Origin: Methanoregula sp.
GTDB taxonomy: Archaea; Halobacteriota; Methanomicrobia; Methanomicrobiales; Methanospirillaceae
Length of the DNA: 64,000 bases
NCBI RefSeq assembly: GCF_023227875.1
Contig: NZ_JALOCH010000006.1
Coordinates: 141,345 to 205,344 of the forward strand
Direction: 5' to 3'
The first letter of the stretch is position 1. Each line of letters starts with the position of its first letter. Made by a program: the position numbers and the translations under genes. Positions 18,797-27,253 of the stretch are shown here, in pieces. The notes below the pieces were generated by a model that made no database searches, was not told where the DNA came from, and saw only the letters and a list, made by a program, of their open reading frames with translations.

Positions 18797-19222
18797 ATGA
18801 CTACCGAGACCCGCGAACTGAAGCCGGAGGAATTTGGTCTTGCAGAAAAGCTCTGGGTAGAATACCGGGGCCAGAAAGCGGACAAGGAACATGAGCGGAT
18901 ATTCGGTGTCTTCGATGACGGCACCCTTGCGACAACGGCCCGGTGCACCCGCCACCCTGACGGCCTGGAGATGGACTGCGTCTTTGCGTCTGAAAAGTAC
19001 CGGGGGAAAGGGTATGCGAAGATGGCGGTCGGGCTGCTCCTGCAGGTATGCGGATGGGAGCAGATTTTTATTCACTCGACGCTGGTCCTGATCCCCTTTT
19101 ACAAGAGAATGGGATTCGTGCCGATCCCCGAGGACAAACTCCCCCGGACAATCCGGGAACGATTCCTCTTCTGTTTCGGGGAGATGCAGGGATGTAATGT
19201 CTGCCCGATGACAAGGGTTTGA
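18797..19222 (+). CDS. GNAT family N-acetyltransferase
   Basis: A 141-residue acetyl-CoA-dependent transferase. The acetyl-CoA pyrophosphate loop is seen as EKYRGKGYAKMAVGLLL near residues 72-88, a variant of the R/Q-X2-G-X-G/A motif, preceded by the beta-strand GLEMDCVFASEKYR. A further IHSTLVLIPFYKRMGFVPIPED block is typical of motif B. The C-terminus has CFGEMQGCNVCP, three cysteines that could bind a metal, which is unusual for the family. A GGGAG element lies 8 bp upstream of the ATG. The acceptor substrate cannot be predicted. Confidence 0.82.
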   Translation: MTTETRELKPEEFGLAEKLWVEYRGQKADKEHERIFGVFDDGTLATTARCTRHPDGLEMDCVFASEKYRGKGYAKMAVGLLLQVCGWEQIFIHSTLVLIPFYKRMGFVPIPEDKLPRTIRERFLFCFGEMQGCNVCPMTRV

Positions 19223-19625
19223 CCGGCTGGAGCCGCTGTTGGTCAGGTTTTTTTCCACCAGGATCAGACAACACCTGCATATTAAAAGGGGGGATTCAGA
19301 GATGGATGTCATTGAACCCTTCTTCCTTTTTTCGGGACAGCATATTACTATCCACACTCTACCATATGATGAAGGGTTATAAGCGATTTCTCGCTCAAAG
19401 CTCTACACGTTCATAAAAACAAGCAGTGGCGTGATCATTAAAAATGCCGATCAGGGATCCCCGGGGCCTTGGCTCCTCCAGCGTCCCTCTCGTGCGTCCC
19501 CCACCTGTATATGTGCCTGTCCGAAAATGGGTACGGTATGAAAGAGGCGCCATCGGCACACCGGTCCGCATACGATCCGCGAACAGATCATAATCCTTTT
19601 TTTATCGTCCGGGATATATTCAGCA
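19223..19625. other. Intergenic region with a promoter-like repeated element
   Basis: About 400 bp without a credible gene between the GNAT gene and the membrane wHTH regulator. It contains a copy of a 32-bp element at 19375-19406 also found at 22138-22169, described separately. T-rich runs around 19318-19333 and 19593-19604 could act as terminator or promoter sequence. Confidence 0.5.
19375..19406. repeat. Copy 1 of a 32-bp promoter-like element
   Basis: Matches 22138-22169 at 29 of 32 positions. It begins with a TATA-like GGTTATAAG and ends with CTCAAAGCTC plus TAC. It ends about 220 bp before the wHTH gene at 19626. On the opposite strand it also contains a TATA-like TTATAACC, so the direction is not determined. 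Confidence 0.55.
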
Positions 19626-20426
19626 ATGAAGGGAAGGGTCCTGTTCGCCATACTTTTGATCTTCTCGCTGCTGTATCTCTTCCACGCACTGCTCCCGCCC
19701 AATATCGAGATGAACGGGTATGTTGTTGAACCGGTACCTCCCGGCACGGACCCTGCCACCCTTGGGGAACCCGTGGAAATGGAACAGGTCGAGTTCTGGG
19801 ACCTGCCCCCCAAGATTATGCTGATGTCCATTATTCCGGCCATCCCGTTCATTAAATTTCCCGCAGAGTTGATATTCGCCGCAAGTATCTGCCTGTTTTT
19901 TGGTTTCCGGATCATTGCCCGGCACAATATCTTTGACAGTGCGGTCCGGAAACGGGTGTATACCTGTATCCGGGAGAATCCCGGGATATCTTTCATGGCA
20001 CTTGCCCGGGACACGGAGATAAAACCGGGGACCCTCCGCTATCACCTGGCCCTCATGAAGATGACCGGAAAGATCACCCTGCTGGAGACATACGGTCATA
20101 CGCGGTACTTTGAGAATTCCGGGAAATATCCGGAACTTGAACAGAAGATCCTGAAATACTTAAAGAAGCCCACAGAGCGGACCATCTTCGATCTCATCCT
20201 CAAAAATCCGTGTGTGTCCCGGAAGGACCTCGAAGAGCAGCTGGGAATATCCGGGTCTTCGGTTACCTGGCACATGAACCGGCTCGCCAATGACGGGCTC
20301 ATCACGGTCGATAAGATCGGGAAGAGTTCGCAGTACGTGATCGAACCGGAAGCGGCGGGGTACCTGAAGAAATATCTCGCGCCCCCTCACGAGGAGATCC
20401 CACATCCGGTTCCTGACTGCGGGTAA
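19626..20426 (+). CDS. Membrane-anchored winged-helix transcriptional regulator
   Basis: 266 residues with two hydrophobic segments, MKGRVLFAILLIFSLLYLF at the start and about 75-105 (IMLMSIIPAIPF and ELIFAASICLFFGFRII). Two consecutive winged helix-turn-helix domains follow. The first (about 115-170) reads VYTCIRENPGISFMALARDT followed by LRYHLALMKMTGKI; the second (about 185-245) reads TIFDLILKNPCVSRKDLEEQ followed by VTWHMNRLANDGLI. This architecture is frequent in Methanomicrobia. The extracytoplasmic loop (about 20-70) could sense a signal. Target genes are unknown. Confidence 0.8.
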   Translation: MKGRVLFAILLIFSLLYLFHALLPPNIEMNGYVVEPVPPGTDPATLGEPVEMEQVEFWDLPPKIMLMSIIPAIPFIKFPAELIFAASICLFFGFRIIARHNIFDSAVRKRVYTCIRENPGISFMALARDTEIKPGTLRYHLALMKMTGKITLLETYGHTRYFENSGKYPELEQKILKYLKKPTERTIFDLILKNPCVSRKDLEEQLGISGSSVTWHMNRLANDGLITVDKIGKSSQYVIEPEAAGYLKKYLAPPHEEIPHPVPDCG

Positions 20427-20472
20427 AGAGGAGCCGGAACTCCTGAAAGCAACCTCTCTTAAAAAAACAGAT

Positions 20473-20742
20473 TTACGGCAGGATGCCGGATGAAAAAAGC
20501 AGGCCGGCGACAATCCCTGCCACCACCAGCATCAGGAAAATCCGGGCCCAGAACCTCAGGCCACAGATCCCTGTCGGGTCAGGGTCCCGCGGGTGTACCA
20601 GCGTATCGATATAATCCCGTACACACGGGCGGCCGCATTCCGGGCAGGTCGCATGGAATACCTTATCCTTGTACCCGCAGTGCGGACACATTATGGGAGG
20701 TTTCAGGCACATGGTATCTCCGGTTTTCTCCCGTGTTGTCAT
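20473..20742 (-). CDS. Small zinc-ribbon membrane protein
   Basis: An 89-residue protein with a zinc ribbon near the N-terminus (CPHC at about 19-22 and CPEC at about 34-37, plus a nearby CV) and one C-terminal membrane helix (FWARIFLMLVVAGIVAGLLF). Its ATG overlaps the stop codon of the preceding 453-residue secreted protein in an ATGA arrangement, which suggests translational coupling. The function is not recognised. Confidence 0.72.
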   Translation of the reverse strand: MTTREKTGDTMCLKPPIMCPHCGYKDKVFHATCPECGRPCVRDYIDTLVHPRDPDPTGICGLRFWARIFLMLVVAGIVAGLLFSSGILP

Positions 20743-22100
20743 GTTGAGGTGTCGGTACTACCCTGTACCACGGCGTCCGGTGACGGGAAAAGGTTCAGGG
20801 AAGGAATACCTGCAATCGCTTTCCCGAGGGTGATCGTATATTCAAAGCTCTGGGCATTCTTTGGCATGACGGAGAGCTGCCATGCGCCGGGCCTGCCCTC
20901 GGCCGTATAGGTAACGATATACTGGGTGTTCACTTCCTGATAGGTCCCTTCCTGAGAAGCTGCGCTGAGGAGCTGGTCGCTGCTGAGGCTGACGGTACCT
21001 TTGATGACCTTCTGGACCGGACTGATCGGGACGATCCCCTCCGGCCCGGTGAGCGTGGTTTCAAACGAGGGTTCCCGGACCGTAGCCGCGGTAAGAGGGT
21101 TAGCGTATCCCGAGTACCCTGAAGTGAGTTCAATCGAGATGGGTTCTGCAGCATCGAGGGTAAATTTCCTGACGTAGGGTTCCGGGGGTTGCCTCCAGAT
21201 ATTGAAGTTCATCGATACCCGGCCTTCTCCCTGCAGGAGCGACGGGTCATCGATACCGAGATCGATATAGCCGTTATAGTAGCCGGTCGCCGTTGCCGGC
21301 ACGTTCATTACAACCTCCAGGGACCCGGTTGCACCCGGCGGGATGGATGAAGGGGCATTCAGCTTAAAGGCACTCCCGGTCAGCCCCGGCTCTACAGGGC
21401 CGTACGGCCCGTATGTCATGAAGCTGTCGCTGCTGATCTCCGGGTCAAGCTGGACCGTAGTGGTCCCGGTGTTTTTTATCTCTATGGGATACCTGTACTC
21501 CTTTCCTGCCTCAACCTGGTCAGATATATACATCGGTGAAATCTGGATCGCTGGGAGGGAAACAATATTCACATTAACGTTCATCTGGTGGATGTAGTTC
21601 GGGTACGGGGTTGGATATGCCGAGGGGTACTGCTCATCGGTGAATGCAATTATGGTACTTGATGAGCCCCGGGAAGCATCCGCGGGAGCTGCCACCTTCA
21701 CCGTGAACTTTGTGCTCTCGCCTGCCGGAAGTTCGAAAGACTCCGGCGTAATCGTTATCCAGGAACTGTCAAGTGTATACGGCCCGTTATAGGGGAGGGT
21801 TTTGACCGCTGGCCGGAGGTCAGCGGCTTTGTTGTCCCGGTTCCTTACGGTTACTGTCATCTCTTTTGACTCGCCCGGCTTGAGGGCGAACTGCATGTAC
21901 GTGGGATTGATCTCCAGTTTCGTGTAGTTGCCTGCCGTGTCAGAGCCAGCGGCCGGTGTGGGTGCCGGCAATGGAATTGCCTTCACCACCTGCATGGCCT
22001 GGCTGCTGTATGCTGGTTGCTCTTCTGCTGCGCCAGCTGCTGCAATGAGGAAGAAGAGCATCACGGCAGCAATAAGGAGGGTTGTGACAGTTCGGGTCAT
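20739..22100 (-). CDS. Secreted protein with Ig-like repeats
   Basis: 453 residues. The N-terminus (MTRTVTTLLIAAVMLFFLIAAAGAAEEQ) is a Sec signal peptide with an AGA/AEE-type cleavage site. The mature part holds Ig-like or NEW3-like modules: MQFALKPGESKEMTVTVRNR, SFELPAGESTKFTVKVAAPA, and YRYPIEIKNTGTTTVQLDPE. This pattern resembles archaeal COG1470-type surface proteins. There is no C-terminal membrane helix, so it may be released or held by its partner. The 89-residue zinc-ribbon membrane protein is translationally coupled downstream. Confidence 0.72.
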   Translation of the reverse strand: MTRTVTTLLIAAVMLFFLIAAAGAAEEQPAYSSQAMQVVKAIPLPAPTPAAGSDTAGNYTKLEINPTYMQFALKPGESKEMTVTVRNRDNKAADLRPAVKTLPYNGPYTLDSSWITITPESFELPAGESTKFTVKVAAPADASRGSSSTIIAFTDEQYPSAYPTPYPNYIHQMNVNVNIVSLPAIQISPMYISDQVEAGKEYRYPIEIKNTGTTTVQLDPEISSDSFMTYGPYGPVEPGLTGSAFKLNAPSSIPPGATGSLEVVMNVPATATGYYNGYIDLGIDDPSLLQGEGRVSMNFNIWRQPPEPYVRKFTLDAAEPISIELTSGYSGYANPLTAATVREPSFETTLTGPEGIVPISPVQKVIKGTVSLSSDQLLSAASQEGTYQEVNTQYIVTYTAEGRPGAWQLSVMPKNAQSFEYTITLGKAIAGIPSLNLFPSPDAVVQGSTDTST

Positions 22101-22137
22101 GGAATCTCTCTCGTATGTGGTTATCGGTCAGGGCTGT

Positions 22138-22169
22138 GGTAATAAACGATTTCTCGTTCAAAGCTCTAC
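22138..22169. repeat. Copy 2 of the 32-bp promoter-like element
   Basis: Differs from 19375-19406 at three positions. It lies about 38 bp upstream of the secreted-protein gene on the minus strand, where TTTATTACC could be its TATA box. It also lies about 225 bp upstream of the antitoxin gene on the plus strand, almost the same distance that copy 1 keeps from the wHTH gene. Confidence 0.55.
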
Positions 22170-22226
22170 TGATGGCTCTGGTCAGCATCCGGCATTTCCT
22201 GCCGAAGAAAAGAGTCTTTAAAAAAT

Positions 22227-22249
22227 GGGCAGGGGAGAGTCCCCCGCCC
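22227..22249. other. GC-rich stem-loop in the 22.1-22.4 kb spacer
   Basis: Inverted repeat of GGGC-A-GGGG against CCCC-C-GCCC around AGAGT, directly after an A/T run (TTTAAAAAAT). The 290-bp spacer around it has no gene. It could be a transcript end or structured leader; nothing further can be said. Confidence 0.4.
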
Positions 22250-22393
22250 GGTGAAATCGCACCACATGGATTTCTCTAAAAGGTGGTTGTGCGGGAAATG
22301 GATTGAGAGATGTCGGTATTGTGACGGGCATCATGCATCCCTGTGAACATGACAAAAGAATATTGAAGCGAGAGAGCATAAATCTGAAAAGAT

Positions 22394-22735
22394 ATGAGTG
22401 GCAAAATAGAATCCCGCCGGCAAAAGTTGTTTCAAAGAGAGATGAAAAAGAAATTTGCTGAAACGACACCTCCCGACAATACAGTACGTGGAGTGTACGA
22501 ATCCGCCCTACCTGTTCCTGCAACGGAGAACCGGGAGGTCAAGGTGATGCTTGCCGATATTATTTCCCGGCTCGACCGGATTGAAGAGAAGATCGACGAG
22601 AATGTCTATCCTCCTGAATCGGCAATCAAACCGGCGTTTGTCAAACGGATAAAAAAAGCCCAGGCCGATATCGCTAAAGGAAAAGGGAAGACGTACGAAT
22701 CGATGGACGCTTTTATCAGGGCCATCTCTGAATGA
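22394..22735 (+). CDS. Putative antitoxin (RelB-like / DUF2683-like)
   Basis: A 113-residue, highly charged protein. The middle (VKVMLADIISRLDRIEEKID) looks like a short coiled coil and the end (IKPAFVKRIKKAQADIAKGKGKTYESMDAFIRAISE) resembles the C-terminal toxin-binding part of archaeal DUF2683/RelB antitoxins. The first 40 residues are basic and may contact DNA. A TATA-like GCATAAATC lies about 15-20 bp before the ATG, so the transcript may be nearly leaderless. Its last codon overlaps the toxin start (ATGA), the usual order of such operons. The call rests largely on the adjacent toxin. Confidence 0.7.
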   Translation: MSGKIESRRQKLFQREMKKKFAETTPPDNTVRGVYESALPVPATENREVKVMLADIISRLDRIEEKIDENVYPPESAIKPAFVKRIKKAQADIAKGKGKTYESMDAFIRAISE

Positions 22736-22995
22736 CGTACACGATTGTCGCGAATCCTGAGGTTGAGGCGACCTTTGGGAAGATGGCAAAGAAGGACGTT
22801 GCCCGGTTTGGGCAGATAATCAAAAAACTCCAGGAACTTGGCGAGAACCCGGCAATCGGTAAGCCGCTTCACCGGCCAATGCAGGGACTGCGGCGCGTGC
22901 ATATCGGGCACTTTATCCTGACGTATAAATTTGAAAAGAAGAAAGGGCTGATTACTCTCGTGGATTATGCACACCACGATGAAGCGTATAGTTAG
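22732..22995 (+). CDS. RelE/ParE-type toxin
   Basis: An 87-residue protein matching the RelE/StbE fold pattern: YTIVANPEVEATFGKMAKKD, FGQIIKKLQELGENPAIGKPL, RRVHIGHFILTYKFEKKKGLITLVDYAHHDEAY. RelE enzymes cleave mRNA at the ribosome. The closing aromatic/His cluster (DYAHHDEAY) occupies the place of the family's catalytic C-terminus. It overlaps the putative antitoxin by four bases. A hairpin with a preceding T-run lies just downstream (23009-23032). Confidence 0.85.
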   Translation: MTYTIVANPEVEATFGKMAKKDVARFGQIIKKLQELGENPAIGKPLHRPMQGLRRVHIGHFILTYKFEKKKGLITLVDYAHHDEAYS

Positions 22996-23008
22996 GGTTT
23001 GACCAGTC

Positions 23009-23032
23009 CTTTTTTTGTCCGGTAAACCGGAC
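23009..23032 (+). terminator. T-run and small hairpin after the toxin gene
   Basis: CCTTTTTTTG at 23009-23017 is followed by GTCCGG and CCGGAC arms around TAAA. Archaeal termination needs mainly the T-run, so this is a plausible end of the toxin-antitoxin transcript. Confidence 0.4.
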
Positions 23033-23148
23033 TGAAAAGGCCGGGATGCCAGCAATACAGCAGGGAGGCGAGCTACGTTCTTCCGGATTTTTTCACAGCA
23101 GCTTTCTTCCCCGCCGCCCGCTTTTTCCCCACCGGGCAGGCGTCCCGG

Positions 23149-23826
23149 CTATCCCTCAGGACAACTGCCCGTTCCGCATGCATTGTTACGACTCGCTCTC
23201 CAAAACCTCCCCGCATGCATCAGGTGCACGATCCCGACAACCGGCATTCCCAGCACCAGGTAGAGCATAGACCACCCCTCGTAAACAGAATGTCCGTTCC
23301 GGATCTCCCCGGGTGCATAGGATGCCTGAAAGAACATCGCAACAATGAGGAGCAGCGACAGCACGCCAATGACGAGGGTGACGGCAAAGAGGGTATTCAC
23401 CCGGTCTCCTGCCTTTTTCCGCGAGAGGAAGAATAGTGCGCTGCAGAGGGGGAGGAGGCTGATGGCAACAAACGCCACACTCCCGATCAGGTATCCCGGG
23501 TCAACGATGAGTTTTGACAGGATCGATAAGACCGCGGCGACCGCGAGGACAATGCCGAGCGGTACTCCAAGAGACCATGCGGGGTTCTGCGTCCGGGTGG
23601 TTGCAAGGAACACGGTACATCCAGCAAGCGAGATCAGGCCGAGGATCCCTTGAAGGTGGTAAGGAAAAATCAGTTGCAGGCTCTCCCGGAGGCCGGAACC
23701 TGTTGGGATGGATGTGACCAGCATATTTGAGATTATGGCAGCAACAAACCAGAAGAATACGGCCGATACGGCGACAAGCGAGAGTGTGGGAATGACAGGC
23801 CTCATGATAACACCATCACCGACCAT
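23149..23826 (-). CDS. Six-helix membrane protein, unknown function
   Basis: 225 residues with about six hydrophobic segments, starting TLSLVAVSAVFFWFVAAIIS and ending YLVLGMPVVGIVHLMHAGRFW. The arrangement recalls the DUF998 family of small membrane proteins, but no diagnostic motif is seen. The start may be at the ATG at 23826 or at the in-frame ATG at 23805. It stands alone between the toxin gene and the MCR activation operon. Confidence 0.65.
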   Translation of the reverse strand: MVGDGVIMRPVIPTLSLVAVSAVFFWFVAAIISNMLVTSIPTGSGLRESLQLIFPYHLQGILGLISLAGCTVFLATTRTQNPAWSLGVPLGIVLAVAAVLSILSKLIVDPGYLIGSVAFVAISLLPLCSALFFLSRKKAGDRVNTLFAVTLVIGVLSLLLIVAMFFQASYAPGEIRNGHSVYEGWSMLYLVLGMPVVGIVHLMHAGRFWRASRNNACGTGSCPEG

Positions 23827-23976
23827 GTCGGTTATCGGGAAGCATAGCCGGGTATCCCACCATATTTAATTACAATCCTGTATAAAATAATCGAAATGAA
23901 TCCTGGGAACACCCTATAAAAAAGGATTACCGGGCCAGAAGGTCCCGGGAGATCAACGGTAACAGAGAGAGGGCTG

Positions 23977-24483
23977 TTACTGGTTTGCAGTCTGTTTTCC
24001 TTTCCCCCGCACTGTCTTCTTCTTCGCCACTTTCGGCTTTGCCACAACCCCCGGCACATCGCACGGCATGCACTTCTCCAGCTTCTCGTCAACGATACGA
24101 TAGGCATTCGCAAGAACGGACGAATTGGAGATCATGCCGGACAACAAAATAACCTCAAGGATCTCGTCGCGGGTCGCCCCCATCTTCATCGCCGCCTGCA
24201 TGTGGTAGCCGGTACAGTGCGGGCACTTCAGCGCAGCCCCCACCGCCATGCTGATCAGCTCCACGTACTTCGGGTCGAGCGGGCTTGTCTGCGCCACCGT
24301 CCCCTTGTACAGGAGGTGGGAGATGAGCACCTCGGGGCGCTCGCCCATCCTCTTGAAGATGAGCGGGATCTTCCCGTACTCCTCTTCGATTGCCTTCATC
24401 CACTCTTCTGCGGTTACGTCAGCGCCCTGCGCGACGATCCGTGCCAGCTTCTGTTCAAACGTGACTTTCGATGACCTTCCCAT
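23977..24483 (-). CDS. AhpD/carboxymuconolactone decarboxylase-like CXXC protein at the end of the mmp operon
   Basis: A 168-residue protein of the CMD/AhpD fold: YVELISMAVGAALKCPHCTGYHMQAAMKMGATRDEILEVILLSGMIS. The CPHC motif with the following H (CXXCX2-3H) is the redox-active thiol pair and general acid of AhpD-type disulfide reductases. The N-terminal half is helical and the C-terminus is a lysine-rich tail (about 145-168). Its ATG is only 10 bp after the mmp7 stop, so it very likely belongs to the MCR activation operon. A thiol-redox role there is inference; generic peroxide defence is the alternative. Confidence 0.85.
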   Translation of the reverse strand: MGRSSKVTFEQKLARIVAQGADVTAEEWMKAIEEEYGKIPLIFKRMGERPEVLISHLLYKGTVAQTSPLDPKYVELISMAVGAALKCPHCTGYHMQAAMKMGATRDEILEVILLSGMISNSSVLANAYRIVDEKLEKCMPCDVPGVVAKPKVAKKKTVRGKGKQTANQ

Positions 24484-24493
24484 AATAACAGCC

Positions 24494-25432
24494 TCATATC
24501 ACCGTGTTCGTCTCCGAGAACGGGAGTACCCGGACAAGGATGTAGTCCCGCATCCGCGAAGGAAGTACTTCCGCAATATCCCCGAGCTGGATCCCGTCCT
24601 CGATCTCGATATGCCTCAGCCGCTCCGCGAATGTGTCGTAGGGCAGCTTTACCCGCAGGCCGGCCATCTGCACGGTCAGGGGCGTGGGCGACGTCACGTC
24701 AAGGATCTCGGGGATCTTCTCTTTGATCACGCCCATGAGCCGGGCCGGCGAGACCGAGAGGGGGTCCTTTGCAATCGAGTCCCGCTTCTTCTCGAGCACC
24801 CGGGTGATCTCCGCCACGATCTCGTCCAGCTTGTCCAGCTGGTCGGCCTCTTTTGTCCTCCGCATGAACCGGCCCACGTTCCCCACGTACCCGTCCACCG
24901 GCGGGTCGATGATCTTTTTGAGCACCTCAATGTCGGGGCCCCCGCAGAGCACGATCGGCACCTCGATCCCGCGCCGGAGCGTGGGCATCTTATACTCGAT
25001 GCAGGTCTCGAAATTGCCGAGGAGGTACACTGCGATGTCGTGCTCGTTGATCACGTCCCGCTCCTCGTCGTTCAGGCCCGCGATCCGCTTCCCGGGGCCC
25101 CGGGCAAGGCTGACCATGTTGCTCTTTGCCCCGAGGCGACGGACGTACTCCGCGATGTCGCAGGACGGGTGGGGCAGGTGGTGGATCTCGAGGCTCATGC
25201 TGACAATCGCGATCTCCGTCCCGACCAGCGGGGAGTCGGTCACTTCCCCGAAGAGCGGGCGGGAGATCTCGCGGATCAGCCCGATGTCCTCCCGCGGTAC
25301 GAAGCACTGGAGCACGACCTCCTGCGCGAGGATGTGCTTCTGGACGATATAGCCCCCGAGGTCCTCGATCAGATCCTCGACAATATCGTGCTGGTAGATC
25401 CCGCCCTTGTAGGTGACCGGCACGAGCATCAT
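24494..25432 (-). CDS. mmp7: Methanogenesis marker protein 7
   Basis: 312 residues, matching my recollection of the marker 7 family in length and sequence (LVPVTYKGGIYQHDIVEDLI, GPGKRIAGLNDEER, PIVLCGGPDIEVLKKI). Mmp7 has been found with McrC, Mmp3, Mmp17 and component A2 in the complex that activates methyl-coenzyme M reductase. Several conserved-looking cysteines are visible (CFVPRED, HPSCDIAEY, NFETCIEYK, VLCGG) and could bind iron-sulfur clusters. Its start overlaps the mmp17 stop by four bases. Confidence 0.9.
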   Translation of the reverse strand: MMLVPVTYKGGIYQHDIVEDLIEDLGGYIVQKHILAQEVVLQCFVPREDIGLIREISRPLFGEVTDSPLVGTEIAIVSMSLEIHHLPHPSCDIAEYVRRLGAKSNMVSLARGPGKRIAGLNDEERDVINEHDIAVYLLGNFETCIEYKMPTLRRGIEVPIVLCGGPDIEVLKKIIDPPVDGYVGNVGRFMRRTKEADQLDKLDEIVAEITRVLEKKRDSIAKDPLSVSPARLMGVIKEKIPEILDVTSPTPLTVQMAGLRVKLPYDTFAERLRHIEIEDGIQLGDIAEVLPSRMRDYILVRVLPFSETNTVI

Positions 25433-26013
25433 GGCGGCACCTCGCCCATCAGCGCAAACTTCTCAGCAACAAGCGTACTGATGTCCTCCGCGAGGGTGTT
25501 CTCGCTTGCCACGAAGAAGAACTTGCTGCCCGTGAAGACCTCGCTCCTGAGCCGGAAACCCTCGGGAGCAATGCACCGGAGGGCGTAGATGAGGTCCTTG
25601 TGCACCGACTCGCTCGGGTCGGCGACCACGATCTCCTCGATATCCTTTGGCTGGGCAGGGACATCGTAGAGGATCACCGTGAACCGGTCGGGCTGCTCGA
25701 CTTTCTCCTTGCCGAACCGCTCCCAGAAGATCTTCAGCATCGGCGCCAGGTAGGTCTCGTCCGATATGACGAGCGTCATCCTGCCCTCCTGCGGGTTGAT
25801 ATTGGCAAAGTCCCCGACCCGGACAACAGTCGTGATCTTCCGGAGGATCCCGACAGCGACAAAGACCGGCACCTTGGGGTCGATGAAGATATGGAGCTTG
25901 TCCACGACCTTCAGCAGGTTGTGGTCGAGCAGGACGTCGTTTGCGATCTGCTTGTAGATCTCGCCACCCAGCGGCTCGGGGCATTCCACTTCAAAGTACT
26001 CGACAGCCAGCAT
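25429..26013 (-). CDS. mmp17: Methanogenesis marker protein 17
   Basis: 194 residues (start MLAVEYFEVECPEPLGGEIY), the expected size for the marker 17 family. It is another member of the biochemically isolated MCR activation complex. No enzymatic motif is evident; a ferredoxin-like alpha/beta protein is suggested by the strand-rich pattern. It starts one base after the mmp15 stop and overlaps mmp7 by four bases, so the three are probably translated together. Confidence 0.88.
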   Translation of the reverse strand: MLAVEYFEVECPEPLGGEIYKQIANDVLLDHNLLKVVDKLHIFIDPKVPVFVAVGILRKITTVVRVGDFANINPQEGRMTLVISDETYLAPMLKIFWERFGKEKVEQPDRFTVILYDVPAQPKDIEEIVVADPSESVHKDLIYALRCIAPEGFRLRSEVFTGSKFFFVASENTLAEDISTLVAEKFALMGEVPP

Positions 26014-26014
26014 C

Positions 26015-27253
26015 TTATTCGTCCTTTATGAATCCTGATGCGAGGAGTGCTGATCCGACGGCACCGATGTACTGGGAGTGGTGGGGCACGACGATCTTCG
26101 TCTGCAACAGCTCCCCCATGGCATGGACAAGCCCCTCGATGAGGGACGTGCCCCCGACCATGATTACCGGCTCCTTGATGTCCACTTCCTGCAGCTGCTG
26201 CTCGAAGACCTGCTCCGCAACGCTGTGGCAGGCCGCGGCTGCAACATCCTCCCGGGTGCTCCCGGCAGCAAGGGCGTTGACCAGGCTCTGGGTGCCAAAG
26301 ACGATACAGTAACTGTTCATCGGCACGTGTCCGCCGAACCCTTTCATGGAGAGCGGGCCGAGCTCGGTGATATCGACGCCGAGGCGTTTCGCCGTCATCT
26401 CGAGGAACCGCCCGCTTGCACCGGCGCAGATCCCGCCCATCGTGAAGACGCCCGGGATGCCGTCCATCACGGTTATCGCCTTGTTGTCCATACCCCCGAT
26501 ATCGATCACCGTTGCCGGCCCGTGCTGCCGGTCTGCGAGGTAGACCGCTCCTTTCGAATTGACGGTCAGTTCTTCCTGGATGAGGTTGGCGTTGAGGTCT
26601 TTGCCGACAAGGAACCGGCCGTATCCCGTGGTGCCGATTGCCTGGATATCTTTCATGGTCATGCCGGCTTCGGCAAGGGCGGTCTCGATCACGCCGTGGG
26701 CGCTCGTGAGCACCTCCGTAGTGGGCTGCCAGCCCGTACCGATGATCTTGTTGTCCTTCATCACGATCGCTTTCGTTGTCGCGGATCCGGAATCGAGACC
26801 AAGGGTGATCCCCTGCTGGGTCTCGCGGGCAAGGAGGGCACGCCTCCGGGCGATGGTGGTCAGGGCCTCCATCCGTGTCAGGAGCGTCCCCGAGGTAGTC
26901 CGTTCGGTGAAGGAGTAACTGACCACCGGCAGTTTCGAGTTCTCGTGGATAAAACGCCGGAGTTCGTTTCTCACGATTGCGGCCTCGGCACACCGGAAGC
27001 AGGTGGCGATGAAGACCGCGTCGGCTTCCACCCTGCCATCAACAAGGGCCTTTGCCCGGGCAATGGCAAGCTTGAGATCGGGGCTTTTCACGTCAAGCCC
27101 GAATGCATCGTAGTCACGCCGGATGTCCTTTAAGGCAATGTCCGGGAAGAAGATCTCGCCGTTGACCTCGTGCGCCGCGGTATCGATCTCGTGCTGGACA
27201 CCGGAGTAATCTGCGCCGCAGGAGAGCTGGGCGATCCGTACCGGGGGCGTCAT
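26015..27253 (-). CDS. mmp15: Methanogenesis marker protein 15, BadF/HgdC-type ASKHA ATPase
   Basis: 412 residues. The ASKHA phosphate-1 loop [13 protein letters not shown] begins near residue 152 and the phosphate-2 region [13 protein letters not shown] near 248. Cys276 ([10 protein letters not shown]) and Cys316 ([11 protein letters not shown]) sit where 2-hydroxyacyl-CoA dehydratase activators bind a [4Fe-4S] cluster between subunits. The N-terminal 140 residues are an extra domain with CFRC at 85-88. Such ATPases couple ATP hydrolysis to low-potential electron transfer, which fits the reduction problem of MCR activation. That role for Mmp15 is inference from family and context. Confidence 0.9.
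   Translation of the reverse strand: MTPPVRIAQLSCGADYSGVQHEIDTAAHEVNGEIFFPDIALKDIRRDYDAFGLDVKSPDLKLAIARAKALVDGRVEADAVFIATCFRCAEAAIVRNELRRFIHENSKLPVVSYSFTERTTSGTLLTRMEALTTIARRRALLARETQQGITLGLDSGSATTKAIVMKDNKIIGTGWQPTTEVLTSAHGVIETALAEAGMTMKDIQAIGTTGYGRFLVGKDLNANLIQEELTVNSKGAVYLADRQHGPATVIDIGGMDNKAITVMDGIPGVFTMGGICAGASGRFLEMTAKRLGVDITELGPLSMKGFGGHVPMNSYCIVFGTQSLVNALAAGSTREDVAAAACHSVAEQVFEQQLQEVDIKEPVIMVGGTSLIEGLVHAMGELLQTKIVVPHHSQYIGAVGSALLASGFIKDE

Noticed and set aside
24248..25588. 446-codon plus-strand open frame opposite mmp7 and mmp17
   Set aside because: Low-complexity H/R/D/P-rich translation that is the antisense of two well-supported marker genes; GC-rich DNA keeps this frame open.
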